Shown in pieces: positions 40,701 to 50,200 of a stretch of 64,000 nucleotides of DNA. The DNA comes from Epithemia pelagica (taxonomy: Eukaryota; Bacillariophyta; Bacillariophyceae; Surirellales; Surirellaceae). The notes beneath the pieces were generated by a model. The model was not told the origin of the DNA. It saw only the letters and a program-made list of their open reading frames with translations, and made no database searches. The translations under genes and the position numbers were made by a program. The stretch spans positions 3,782,001 to 3,846,000 of the forward strand of contig OX337232.1 of the NCBI GenBank assembly GCA_946965045.2, in the 5' to 3' direction. Position 1 is the stretch's first letter, and each line of letters begins with the position of its first letter.

Positions 40701-41556
40701 GACGACCGAACCTCATGGTTGGACGACCAAGGATGCCGTCAAGCATCTCTTGGGCTTATCCCCCAAAGATTCGGAACCACCCGGTGTCAAGCATCAACGA
40801 GACGTCTTTCATGCCATGGCCAAATGGCTCAATCCCTCCATCCCGCATGGCGTCACGCCCGCCTCGACCTATCACATGAATCTCGATGCGTATTTGGTCA
40901 GTACCTCTGTCGTGGTGCATGACCTGAAATTCGGTCACGAATTGCGATGCGAGTGGTATCGTCATCATTTGCCCTTTGTGGTGGCCAGGACGACAAGTTC
41001 CATTCAACCCAATGCTCCGAATCCTCCCATTCACCATCAACATCACGATCAAACGAAGGAGGATACCGATTCGCCCTTGGATGCCTTGACCTTGGCGCAT
41101 GTCTTGTCCTTGCAGAATTTGCAACGGCGTCGTGCCTTGCAGGAACCGGACGATCATGCCTTGAAACATGTTGCCGCACACGGCTTGACCTTGCAACAAT
41201 TGCGAGAAGTGGCCCAAGTCCATCATGGAGGGAGTTACGGAGCTGAGGAGTGGATGCCCCTCCTCCGGACAAACTCAAGAGACATGACGACGACGACGAC
41301 AACATCACAGCGGTACTGGGCATGGGTGCGCTATCAATTTCCCGTCTTGCCCTGGAATTGGGACATTCCACAACAACAACAACAAGAAGAATCCTACAAT
41401 CCCTTTGCCAACTTTTATCGCCAACTAGAGCAGATCGAGACCACAAACAACAACAACAAGACCCACAACTCGACGGAACCACACCCACTGCTGTGTGTCC
41501 GAATCCTGTCAACGGCGGGGACCGTTCATGGTTCGATACACACGGAACAACACTAA
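37795..41556 (+). CDS. Orphan type II membrane protein, Ser/Thr/Asn-rich
   Basis: 1253 residues from the ATG at 37795. A Gln/His/Ser-rich cytosolic stretch of ~100 residues is followed by a single hydrophobic span (LILAVMIASASVGLVGTTWL, about residues 102-125) and a long lumenal or outer part, so a type II topology is likely. Conserved-looking islands are separated by Ser, Thr and Asn runs: SEARIALVLASRHPADLQVG, a Cys pair region (GPCEWCP, later CASECASSSSSC), VAFVSRTQSPLVEWVLSRVP, and RGWILVWPDSKGPRPLTTLD with WMTVKLTPGRFLSESVQHAV. The Cys pairs and N-x-S/T sites would fit a secretory-pathway or cell-wall protein. I recognise no domain, and a glycan-related or frustule role would be a guess. 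Confidence 0.7.
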   Translation: MNDVTTNQQQQQKNPAATGLHHRTTRVPPASSSSSHQPQLQHHAQPQPPQEENHHFQHKTSAARPPWSPYRLSSSSSTVRRRTNNTTQWSRVSHPQQALQWRRRLILAVMIASASVGLVGTTWLLLLGGGWNEPTTTTRTNSNHAMAPPQGHDDDDRSSPFLWVAPSSSSSSSSSSSSSSPKLHPHVSSSSSSLVWSSPPHTPRRPPAVETWWKNHNDTNPHETADLAAVGGYDLMPRVGTERAGQSPQRPVPADLAAAPLESLCGMYAQQASLLSSSSSESSFAEWLSFSAHGALHTSEARIALVLASRHPADLQVGLSLAQALQSQCRAVTVTHVVLPPGVVTTTTREDDSNDNDDDDWLDAGQWHWRWRHVWRDLVQSYSNHNKQTNRKLVGPRVVSFAEWTRQASTHYHDSQRMGEDTNHKNQKTLTSLWNVTHVVYVAPRAPPSSSRKENASLSQSLSSRLRLVHLTYTLVGWHALHQMMSMSSSPRNQNNKNGVPPFKVLYLSSSSSASSSPMDPTLWLPHPARSNSSSSSWIHVHLPPTLSWTATQPQQQQPQQELLRGWHVVGALVAALQVSSSTGHLVWDVSSLASLSTQNNNHNNTNDHHNARVARSLGGWTVQGPCEWCPTTPTKTTTSTTMDRSPANANHSTSSMSGNEDHPLDHEGDPDSSTTTPFAPRPSCASECASSSSSCIPSPWPLDLTRELTADCTTVLYTTVKPPWTNAHHHDAQEEQPTAHVVASLLRVKAEYPTSEETTTNHNSSSSSSSTSAPICNVAFVSRTQSPLVEWVLSRVPNQQLANFGVQATDLIMGSSGSSIHEQTLDKLNGRLLYRGWILVWPDSKGPRPLTTLDWMTVKLTPGRFLSESVQHAVYVSANGGSRSSASKHSHRHTDGTTTTTHNTTVIPKATVLTLKQVQLLVDKLSAPAQEWQVVHHKSKKIVVPPEPPRRAVLVVSQLAPPHSTTTTTTEPHGWTTKDAVKHLLGLSPKDSEPPGVKHQRDVFHAMAKWLNPSIPHGVTPASTYHMNLDAYLVSTSVVVHDLKFGHELRCEWYRHHLPFVVARTTSSIQPNAPNPPIHHQHHDQTKEDTDSPLDALTLAHVLSLQNLQRRRALQEPDDHALKHVAAHGLTLQQLREVAQVHHGGSYGAEEWMPLLRTNSRDMTTTTTTSQRYWAWVRYQFPVLPWNWDIPQQQQQEESYNPFANFYRQLEQIETTNNNNKTHNSTEPHPLLCVRILSTAGTVHGSIHTEQH

Positions 41557-41844
41557 AATACAGATTTGTCGAGAAAAACCCAATGACAATCAGTTCTTAA
41601 TCCGCCTAATTCATGTTGGGAAGCGTGGATGTATACCATCGCTCCCGTTTTTCTAGAATTTGCGTGAAATCCCAGTCGTTTCCAGGGACCTTGTCGGAAC
41701 GAAAGACGACCACAGCGACATGCCAGTAGTCAAAGAACATGAGCATCAACGGGAACGACAGGACGCATATATGACAATGACAAGCGAGAAAGCAATGAGA
41801 AGAGAGACCATTGACAAAAAATCGTCCAGGCAAGACGTGAACAC
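41557..41844 (-). other. Possible C-terminal exon of the secreted protein
   Basis: A frame on the minus strand up to 41848 ends LEKRERWYTSTLPNMN and contains DYWHVAVVVFRSDKVPGND, which looks protein-like. A GTACGT donor word lies at about 41915-41910 in the upstream gene. I could not find an acceptor that keeps phase, so the join is unproven. Confidence 0.3.
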
Positions 41845-42972
41845 TCACTCTTTGTTAAATACGGAACACAAACACGAAGACAAGACCATGCGAAAAGAAA
41901 AAGATCCACGTACCACACTGTGATCCTCTTTATGCTCCCAAACATACTCAACGTCATCTTTACCCACATAGTGCGGGATATGGGGTACAATCAAGACATC
42001 ACGGTCTACATCAAAATCTAAAATGATGACTGGACGTTTACCCGTAGAAGGCCAAAGCTGCTTCGCAATGACCTCATCAGGATCGGGAGATGTGGTTTGG
42101 TCCAAAGTTGTGGTCGAAACCCTGTCTCCTTTTGGCACAGTCAGGTCTTGCGAATCGATGTCCACTGAATCAGCACCGTCGATTGGAGTTCTCTCAGTAT
42201 CTGCTTTTCCATCCTCGACGATCGGTTGCAAGCCACTATGATGGTCCCGCTTTGGATTGCTTTGAAAACTCACTGTGTCACGACTGTCCTTTGTGACGAT
42301 AATTCCATCCGTCATGTCGTGGCTTACCTTTTCATCGCGCGGTACATCTGTGTCTGTGTCTTTGTCCTTCGAAACAGCAATGGGTTGCAACCCACTTGGT
42401 TCATCCCACGCCTGGTTAATTTGGAACTGTACTGAGTCACTGTCTTCCTCCAGGATTTGAATGGTATCCTCGGGTATGTCTGGATAGATGTGTTCCGGCG
42501 TTGCCACGGGCGATGGAAGAAGAGTGTCAAATACCCATTGTGTTTCGGGTAACTCAAATTCATTTCGACTGCCCGGCTTGGCTCGTATAATGAAACCAAT
42601 ACTCAAACTCCACTGGGTTACTCGGCCTGATGCCTGACCACAAGACGAGGACACGGTTGTGGTGCTCAACTTGCGACGTACGATAGTATCCTCTTTTCGA
42701 GACAAGAAACGTCCTCCTTGTTGGAAAACAGAACTCCCATTCACACGTTCTCCCATGGCTGGATGACTCTTGTCGTCGTCTCGCACATTATTCGGGCTAG
42801 ATACGGGTGATGACTGGATGATATCACTGTTGACTTTGTCGTCAAGAACGGCCTTGATTTCACTTGTACGATGATACTCTGTCGTTGTTGCGCTGTCCTC
42901 TGTGGCCGTGCATGACCAGGAACCGAGAAGCACATGGACGAGGACAAACCAGTGCAATGAGAGGAAACCCAT
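41845..42972 (-). CDS. Secreted protein with internal SGLQPI repeats, unknown function
   Basis: 375 residues from the ATG at 42972, chosen because it begins a signal peptide (MGFLSLHWFVLVHVLLG, cleavage near CTA-TED). The longer frame to 43164 would bury it. The mature part is acidic and Ser/Thr-rich. A central globular piece reads RVTQWSLSIGFIIRAKPGS and ETQWVFDTLLPSP. Two imperfect ~35-residue repeats share DSVQFQINQAWDEPSGLQPI and DTVSFQSNPKRDHHSGLQPI. A late island reads GKRPVIILDFDVDRDVLIV. No family is recognised. The last residues after VVRGSFSF may read into an intron, since a GTACGT donor word occurs there. Confidence 0.6.
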   Translation of the reverse strand: MGFLSLHWFVLVHVLLGSWSCTATEDSATTTEYHRTSEIKAVLDDKVNSDIIQSSPVSSPNNVRDDDKSHPAMGERVNGSSVFQQGGRFLSRKEDTIVRRKLSTTTVSSSCGQASGRVTQWSLSIGFIIRAKPGSRNEFELPETQWVFDTLLPSPVATPEHIYPDIPEDTIQILEEDSDSVQFQINQAWDEPSGLQPIAVSKDKDTDTDVPRDEKVSHDMTDGIIVTKDSRDTVSFQSNPKRDHHSGLQPIVEDGKADTERTPIDGADSVDIDSQDLTVPKGDRVSTTTLDQTTSPDPDEVIAKQLWPSTGKRPVIILDFDVDRDVLIVPHIPHYVGKDDVEYVWEHKEDHSVVRGSFSFRMVLSSCLCSVFNKE

Positions 42973-43357
42973 GATGGAAGAAAGACTCGAGTTGAATAAT
43001 TGAGCAAGAGGTTCTTGGAGAGATCGATAGAGCTCAACTCTCGTTTGGGTTGTTTGCATCCAACGAGATTTGTGAGCTAGGCCATCTACCCACACTCCCT
43101 CTCTCCATTTTTCCCCTACCGCTTTTTCTCGGTGAATGCAAAGTTCGTTCCAACAAAACTGCATGGCGATTTAAGCCACACGTTCGCCCAGGACACTTTT
43201 GTTTGTGAGCATGTCTTGCTATGTATCAGACTTCTATAGGTAACGGAACATTGTTGCAGCTTGGATACTCTCCAGTGATGCAGAAGCGCTGTAGCTATTG
43301 CACACTCTTATTATTTTTCCGAGTTTTTAGGTTACTGTCTATACGTTAGTGGGACTC
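42973..43357. other. Spacer between the secreted gene and the retrotransposon 3' side
   Basis: Contains the 5' leader of the secreted protein gene and, towards 43357, the 3' tail of the non-LTR element. No poly(A) or simple tail marks the element end, so its 3' boundary is not fixed. Confidence 0.4.
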
Positions 43358-46300
43358 CTAAGCGGTCAGCTCACAAAGGAGTGGGGCGGTGTCCATGTTT
43401 GGGACGAATTCTGCCATGGGGGCGGGGGAGTAGATGGGTGTTACCGGCGCAAAACATGGGGATGCCAAATTTTGCAATTGTGTGGTTCTGAGTTTGTGTC
43501 TGGATTGGTGCTTCCGGATTGCACCTATGTTGTTGTTTGCGTGAGTCGCAAGGGCGGAGACGATGGCGTGGCCCAAGGAAGCTTTTGCGAAGTGACCGAT
43601 GGAATATATGTGGGCTTCTGGGTAGCTGAAGTTCTTGGTTTTGGCGTTGGCTGCCGTGAGTAGATTTGAAGGTGCTGCTGTGGATTCTTCGAAGAGTCGG
43701 AATGCCGATGGTTGTGGTTTGCTCCGCTGTTGGTCCTTTCCGAAGTATGGGTTGTGCCATGGTGGTGGTTGTGTGGTTGTGAAGAGATGCGGGTGGTATG
43801 TTGATGGGAACAAAAGGCGATCGGCAAAAGAACCGAGTCCTCCAAGATGATCAACGGTGAAGGGTATCAAGTAAATACCGTTGTCGAAGAGATGTTTGGC
43901 CGTGTCGGGGTCTCTGCAGAACTTAGCTCTTGCCGCTTCTTGATGCGTCCTGGAGGCCATTGAGGCAAGTGTGGTGTGGTCGGACGGGTCGAGAAGGGGC
44001 TGTGGCTGTGGCGGCGGCGGAATGGTAATGTCGATGGCGACATAGTTGAACGGTTCGTTCTTGTGTGGTTGTGAGAGAAGCATGCCGACGTCTGCCGGTC
44101 GAATATTTCTGTGATGTTGCGGTGCCAGTCCTGGAGGTTCAATGTGGACATCGTGTGGTGTGTCCACGGCTGCGGCAGCCGGAGCAAGTTGTTGCAGGAC
44201 ATCAAACAAGGTGTCCCGTATTGCGTTGGACAGAGGTGTCTTGGATGCTGCCGTGCACGAAAAAAGGTGGTCTCCCATGGGATCGATGGATTTTGTTTTG
44301 GAACAACGGCATTTTTGGGGCCAGTTTTGGGATGGGTCGTTGACAAACAGGGGGAGTCGCAGTTTGCGTTTGATTGCTGTCCGGAAAATTTGGTTTGTGT
44401 ACCGGAATTTGGAGGCCGTGAGGGGAAGGGAGAGTGCCATGCTGGTCAGTGGAGACAACAGGGCGGGAAGGAAAAGGCGTTGGTTTGGATCGGTTTCAAC
44501 AATCAAACGTGGCAATGTGTGTTCTTGCACGGTGTGCTGAAGGAGGCGGTTGTGGGTAGTCGGCTCGTATCTCGAAGGTACGTAAAGCGACTCTTCCGCT
44601 TGTTCGTTTGCGAAAAGTGACAATGCTTTTCTGAATGTTGTCATGTGTCCGTTTGTACTGTCTTTCCAGGAAGTGAAATGACGTTGGTGGACAGCGGGGA
44701 TGGGGTTTTCTGTAGAAGACGCGAGATGGATTGCTCTGGCCGTCTGTGTGAGAAAACGAGGGTATGCAGCTGTTGCTGCCTGGTGATAGCCCAGGCCCCC
44801 TAGTCGTTGGGGCATGGTAGCAATGAGGGTGGATGTCTCGGTGATTTGGTGTTCGGGTAGTGATGTTAGTTGTGCGAGGAATCTGGCGACGAGTTTTTCC
44901 GTCCGTTGTGTTGTCGGGCTTGTCCACAGGGTTGTCCTTGGATCTTGGTTCGGGTTGGCCAACAGGATGTCAATTGGCAGGAGGTGCATGATGGACGAAA
45001 TCATGGTGTATTTGAAGAGGCTGTGTTGTGTCTGGAGGTCGTTCAACTGGGTCAAACAGTCCATCTTGTTGCACATATTTTCGAGTTTTTGGTTTATGTA
45101 TTGTTGCGCAAACGATTGCGACCCGATTGGTTGTCCGAGGAATCTCACTCCATGTGTTATTTCTGCTTTTTCAGGGTTGTCGGGTGAGAGAAATTCAAGA
45201 GCTTTTTGGAGGTTCTGTTGTTGTTCTGGCTTGAGGTTGTGGCTTGGCGAGGTGCCAGTTGTTGAAGTAAGTATGGTTGTTTTGTTTTTGTTGAGGATAA
45301 TTCCGAGTGGTTTGCCAAGCTCTTCGAAGCGTTGGAGAAACCAGAGAAGGTCACAGTGGGGCAAGCAGACCGAAGTATCATCCATGATCGATGCGGTGTG
45401 GCCGATGCCTCCCATAGTGTCGTCGTGTGGGTCGTAGCTCACTTTTCTTAGTTGCGCTCGTTTCGCTTGCTCTTTATTGAGTTTGTTTGTCAACGCCAGG
45501 AGGACGAGACAGGAAAAAAGGGGGCTCAAGGGACACCCTTGAGGAAATCCCTCTTCTTGGGTAAGGTATCTGGCGTTTTTATTTTCGTCGAAGTACCATT
45601 GGTTACATGGGCTGTTTGTCAGCAGATCAAACAGGGGGACAAGTTGTGTTGTGGCTTCGTCCTCCAGCAGTATTTTCCGCGCTTCGGTTCTGCTTACGTT
45701 ATTGAACATGTTGGTAAGATCAAGCATCACCAGGGCTCTGGAGGGTGTGTTGTTGTTGTTGTCTGCGTTGTTTGTGTTTTCGCTGTTTGTTTGTCGTTCG
45801 ATATATTCGTTTACCGCCATGGCGGTGGATTGTGCCACGAAATCGACTCCGCCAGGCGTTTGTATGCCGTACTGGCCTCCTTGCAACAAAAGCGGGCGTA
45901 TGTCATCAGTGAGGTGGACCAAAGCAGCTTTTGCGGCTACTCGTCGAATGGCTGTGCCAATGCCGATTGGTCTCAGGCGTTCGAGGTTGTTGATGTCTTT
46001 GTGCAGCGCGAGAAAATAATTGCTCGCGAGAATGGTTTGGATCGTTGGCGGGACCTGTGCTGTGACCACCAATTGGATCATAGATTTTATACTGTTGAAG
46101 TATGGCCGTGTGGCGTCGGGGGACCGGGTTGTTCTGTGTAACGCCATCGATACGAGAATGTCGGTGCTGGTGGAGAAGGGACCTGCGGCCGTTCCCGGCT
46201 TCATTTGCCGGAGTGCAGTTTCAAACATGTTGTCTTGAAGCTTGAGGTATTGTGCCGCTGGTGGTGGCATTGTTGTTTGTCCGTGTGAACGGGTTGCTGG

Positions 46301-47245
46301 TGGGGGCTGTTGTCTTTCTGGGAAAAGTTCCTTTTGGCATTTTTGGATTCGGGGAGGGGTGAGGGTAGCCGGTGGCGTGTTTGTCGTCAATCGTTTGACG
46401 GCGGCTCTGTAGTTACCGAGATCGGCCAGTTGTTGCGCCGAGCTGGTTTTCCATTGTGGGAGTTGGTCTGGTGGTGATGTTTGCTGTTGTTGGCGTCGTT
46501 GTTGCCTGGTTTTCGTCTTGTTGTTGTGGTTGGTCAGTTTCGGAAGCGGTGTTGGATTCCATATGGTTTGGTACAGGTCTTCGATTCTTCCTGCTTTCAG
46601 GAGGGACAGTCGGGCGCGGAAGGCGTTGGTGTAAGTTCGGTGTACTGTGTTTTTGATCGGTGCTAAGAGCAGGGGCTCTAGCAGAATTAGCAGCTTCCAG
46701 AAAGAGCTGGCGTCGGTGTCATGTTGTTGTGGTCGTTCGTCTCGGATGACGGCTTGGGTGAGAGGTGGTGTTGCGGCAAGGAGCCAGGAGATCACGTTGT
46801 TGTAGGTTGAGTAGAATTCTGCTCTCAATGGCGGCTTAAGTTTGTGCCATAAGCTGCGTCGAAAAGGCGGTGGTGTAAGTTGTAGTTGGTGCAGGTAAGC
46901 TAGACTGTTCTTCCAGTTGGTTTCTGTCTCTGGTTGCGCATGTCGGTAGGTATGTAGGACTAATTGGGTGTTCGTTTGGGACCTACTATGCTTTTTTGTT
47001 ACGTGTTGTCTTAGATGGCCTTCCGTCGTGAATATGGCCGTGGTTGTGTCACAGATTTGGCATGGATAAAAACCATGCTTGTTGCAGTACGATGGTGTTA
47101 AATAATCAGATGGGTGTGTTTCGTTGTGGGCGGTGATCAGGTGTTCTTTGATAGAAGCGTGGGGGTTGATTGTGAATCGAGGCACTTTCCATGGACAGTC
47201 TGGGACTGGGCAGTGTCTCGGTGGTGTTGTCGGTGGTTTACTCAT
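43358..47245 (-). CDS. Non-LTR retrotransposon ORF2: C2H2 fingers, reverse transcriptase, endonuclease-like C-terminus
   Basis: About 1295 residues from the ATG at 47245, which overlaps the ORF1 stop (ATGAGTAA). Two C2H2-type fingers lie in the first ~90 residues (CPVPDCPWKVP...HLITAH and CQICDTTTAIF...HVTKKH). RT: RPIGIGTAIRRVAAK, LVMLDLTNMFNNVSR, FPQGCPLSPLFSC (about 567) and the catalytic SIMDDTSV (about 620; MDD where YxDD is usual). Thumb and linker follow. A CCHC-like knuckle CRCSKTKSIDPMGDHLFSC is near 982, followed by RPADVGMLL and NYVAIDITIPP, consistent with the acidic residues of a restriction-like endonuclease. Such proteins nick target DNA and prime reverse transcription there. 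Target specificity is not readable. Confidence 0.85.
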   Translation of the reverse strand: MSKPPTTPPRHCPVPDCPWKVPRFTINPHASIKEHLITAHNETHPSDYLTPSYCNKHGFYPCQICDTTTAIFTTEGHLRQHVTKKHSRSQTNTQLVLHTYRHAQPETETNWKNSLAYLHQLQLTPPPFRRSLWHKLKPPLRAEFYSTYNNVISWLLAATPPLTQAVIRDERPQQHDTDASSFWKLLILLEPLLLAPIKNTVHRTYTNAFRARLSLLKAGRIEDLYQTIWNPTPLPKLTNHNNKTKTRQQRRQQQQTSPPDQLPQWKTSSAQQLADLGNYRAAVKRLTTNTPPATLTPPRIQKCQKELFPERQQPPPATRSHGQTTMPPPAAQYLKLQDNMFETALRQMKPGTAAGPFSTSTDILVSMALHRTTRSPDATRPYFNSIKSMIQLVVTAQVPPTIQTILASNYFLALHKDINNLERLRPIGIGTAIRRVAAKAALVHLTDDIRPLLLQGGQYGIQTPGGVDFVAQSTAMAVNEYIERQTNSENTNNADNNNNTPSRALVMLDLTNMFNNVSRTEARKILLEDEATTQLVPLFDLLTNSPCNQWYFDENKNARYLTQEEGFPQGCPLSPLFSCLVLLALTNKLNKEQAKRAQLRKVSYDPHDDTMGGIGHTASIMDDTSVCLPHCDLLWFLQRFEELGKPLGIILNKNKTTILTSTTGTSPSHNLKPEQQQNLQKALEFLSPDNPEKAEITHGVRFLGQPIGSQSFAQQYINQKLENMCNKMDCLTQLNDLQTQHSLFKYTMISSIMHLLPIDILLANPNQDPRTTLWTSPTTQRTEKLVARFLAQLTSLPEHQITETSTLIATMPQRLGGLGYHQAATAAYPRFLTQTARAIHLASSTENPIPAVHQRHFTSWKDSTNGHMTTFRKALSLFANEQAEESLYVPSRYEPTTHNRLLQHTVQEHTLPRLIVETDPNQRLFLPALLSPLTSMALSLPLTASKFRYTNQIFRTAIKRKLRLPLFVNDPSQNWPQKCRCSKTKSIDPMGDHLFSCTAASKTPLSNAIRDTLFDVLQQLAPAAAAVDTPHDVHIEPPGLAPQHHRNIRPADVGMLLSQPHKNEPFNYVAIDITIPPPPQPQPLLDPSDHTTLASMASRTHQEAARAKFCRDPDTAKHLFDNGIYLIPFTVDHLGGLGSFADRLLFPSTYHPHLFTTTQPPPWHNPYFGKDQQRSKPQPSAFRLFEESTAAPSNLLTAANAKTKNFSYPEAHIYSIGHFAKASLGHAIVSALATHANNNIGAIRKHQSRHKLRTTQLQNLASPCFAPVTPIYSPAPMAEFVPNMDTAPLLCELTA

Positions 47246-50200
47246 CTGGCCCCTTGGCCCAGTTTGCATGCGGGACCACATGACCGGTGCGCGAGTCGGT
47301 GACGGTGGAGTTGCTCGTCTGTACCAAAGACTGAGCGAATCTCCACGCGTCTTGCGCGTCTGTGTCGTTCGTGAACGACTTTGTGTTTTCCAAAAACTTT
47401 CTCATTTCGTCTAGGCGAGAGGGGTTGTTGTGTGCCACATACTTAAAGATGAGTTCGATCTCTTCCATTGTGGTGGACGAAAACTCGTGTTCGTCGTTTT
47501 CGAGGTTGTCATCGCTGCCGATCAGGGCCCGGGAGTGATCATCGTCCGTGTCCATCCTGTCTGCGGCCGATGGTTCGTCATCTTCCTGTTCGGTGAGAGG
47601 TGCAAATTGGTTGCGTTTGGCGGCGGGTTTGGCGTCTTCTTCCTCTGGGTGTGGTGCAAACGAGTTTGTTTGTGCGGCCACCGTCGTCCAGTCGGTTCCG
47701 TCGTCGTATGGGTCTCTTTCTTCGTCTTCTGTGGGTTGCATGGCCGCGGCGCTTCGTTTGTTGGCCGGCGGGCTGGTGTTCGGCGGTGCACTTTGGTTGT
47801 TGGTGTTGTTGTTGTTGCTGTCTCCGGACGTCTCGTCGAGGTTGTTGTGTTTGCGACGGAGCAGACGGTTGGTGAAGGCTAGCAGCCTATTGGTGTGGCT
47901 GGAGGAAGTCGGAGTGGTTGGGTTTTGGCCTGTGATGGTCTGTCTTGGTGGTGTTGCCGCTACTGCCGCCAGAGTGGGGAGAAGAATGTTTTCGGGAAAC
48001 TCTGGGTGCTGCCGAATGGTGTTGGTGGTTAACATGTGGGTGTCCGGTGTCTTTCGCAAATAGAGGGTGTAGAATTGCGGATCCGGGTCTTCGTTATCGA
48101 ATTCTGGAAAAAGGGCCACGAATTCACGGATGTTTCGCAGTCGCTTCCAATCTCCGTCGGTTGCTTCTTGGTTGATGGGTTTAAGCTTGATTTTGACGCA
48201 AGCTCCGAAGAACTGGTCAATGTCCTTGATTGCCTCCAAGGTTGTTGTTCGATTGCTCTGAGAGGTTGGCATCGGGATGATTTGGATGTTGTTCTTGCAC
48301 CAAGTCAGTTCGGTGTTGCGGTTGGCGGATAGGTAGGCGTTGTAACTCCGAAGTAGTGCCTCAAAGTTGCTTTTGGACGAGGCTGTGAGGTAAATTGCCG
48401 GAACTTGTCCACGTTGTTTATTTTTCAGCTCGCCGCTGAAAGTTCCAGCACGACAGCCGATGTGGTTGTAATAGTCCACGTGGTTCAGCTTCCGAGGGAG
48501 GTGAGGGGTGAGGATGTTTTGGATGTCGGAGGACAGGTCCAAAGCTGCTCGACGGTGTTTGATTGTTTGGGCCGGCACACCTACGACTATGCCGTAGGTG
48601 TCGCTCGTGCGGTTGTTGCATGCTGGTTGGTAGACGTTGATTTGGTCGTACCGTGGGTAAATCGTTGGGTTGGATTGGCGGGTGCCTGGGCGAAGGATTG
48701 TTTGGTACCCGTGCTCGTCGTAGGAAAAGTCGTCGTTGTGGTGTTTATGCCACATTTGCAAGACAAAGCGAAGACCTTGCTCGAAGAAAACACCGGTGTC
48801 GAATGCGTCGTCCGCTGGAGCAGGGGAGAGGGTGACATGGAAGGTGGATGTGTGTCCACTTCCCTTGTTGGATCGGTTTTGGTTGTCCGCGCCACGGAGG
48901 GGGCGACTGGGGGACTGTTTCGTTTCGAGGAAGTCCACGGAGTGGACCTGTAGCCACATCGGCTCTTCCCTCTTGCTGTGGTGGAAGAAAACGTCGTTGA
49001 GATGCGTTTTCAGAGCTTGTTCGGTGAGTCGCGGGAGAGTGGACTCGATCTCGTGGTTGTGATGGTGGTTCACTGCCACGTGTAGGTGGAACAGGAAAGA
49101 CGGTTCGGGGGACTGGGGACGTTTCGCCACTTTCGGTTGCCTGTAAGGGTTCGTCGTCGGCGTGCCTTTTTCGTTGTCGTTGCGTTTGGTAGTCGAGTCG
49201 TCGTCGCTCGTCGGGATTTTGTTGTCGGTGGGTTGCGTTTCCTTGGTTCCTTGGGTGCCTTCGTCTGTGGTTTGTTCGTCGGTGGTGTTGATTTGGTTGG
49301 GCTCGTTGTTGATGGATTCGGTGGTGGTGTTGTCGTTGTTGGTGTTGTCGTGGTGGTCGTTGGTGTTCTTTTTTTCTGTGTTTTGTTCGTTGTTCTTTTT
49401 TTCTGTGTTTTTGTCGTTGTTGTCGTTGTTGGCAATGTTTCCTTTCTTGTTGTTGTCGTTGGCGGTTGTTTTGGTTGTCTTACGGTCCGGGGTGACGGCG
49501 GTGGTGCCGTGGATGGTCGTGGCTGAGAGAGGGATGGGCCCGAGGGCGGAGGAAGGGATTTTAGCCCGGGTCGAGCGACGGCCGGCGGAAGGTTTGGAGT
49601 GGACTTGCATCTTGGTCGAAGGTTGCTGTTGGCGGTGCTGGTCGGCTGGAGGAGGCTCTCTGTGAAAAACTCTGTTTTCACTGTTTTTGTGAGGAAGGCA
49701 TTCCGTTGGTTTGGTTGTTGGGGGGGTCATTTTGAGTTGGAGGATGACTCGCTGTAGGGCTTGGGCTATCTGGGTTCTTTTGGAGACCTTTGGGCCCGGG
49801 CAGCTGGGTTCAGTGGTGGCGGAGGTCGGCATCGTTTCAAATTCGGACTTGGTGGCGGGGGTGGTGGTTGTTGTGGTGTGGTTTGGCCTGGAATGGTCCT
49901 GTGGTGGTGGGCGGGGGAGTGCCTGTTGGTGTCTTGCCCGGTCTACGTGGCCTGGGTCTTTGTTGTTGTCTCCGTGTCTTTGGGCTGGTGGTGGAGTGGA
50001 GAGGTGGTCTGGCTGGGTCATCCTCTTGGTTGGTTCGGTCATCCTCTCGGTTGGTTCGGTCATCCGATTGTTTGGCTTGGTTTTGGTTTGGGGGCGTGCC
50101 GGATGCGTGTTGTCGTTACTCCGTAGCAGTCGCTGGGGGTATGTGTTTCCGTTGGGCGCTGTGTTTTCGGCCAGCTGTGGGTTCTGGGTTTTGCCATGGC

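Noticed and set aside
39580-40746. 388-residue minus-strand frame across the membrane protein gene
   Set aside because: Gly/Arg-rich antisense shadow of Ser/Thr/Pro codons.
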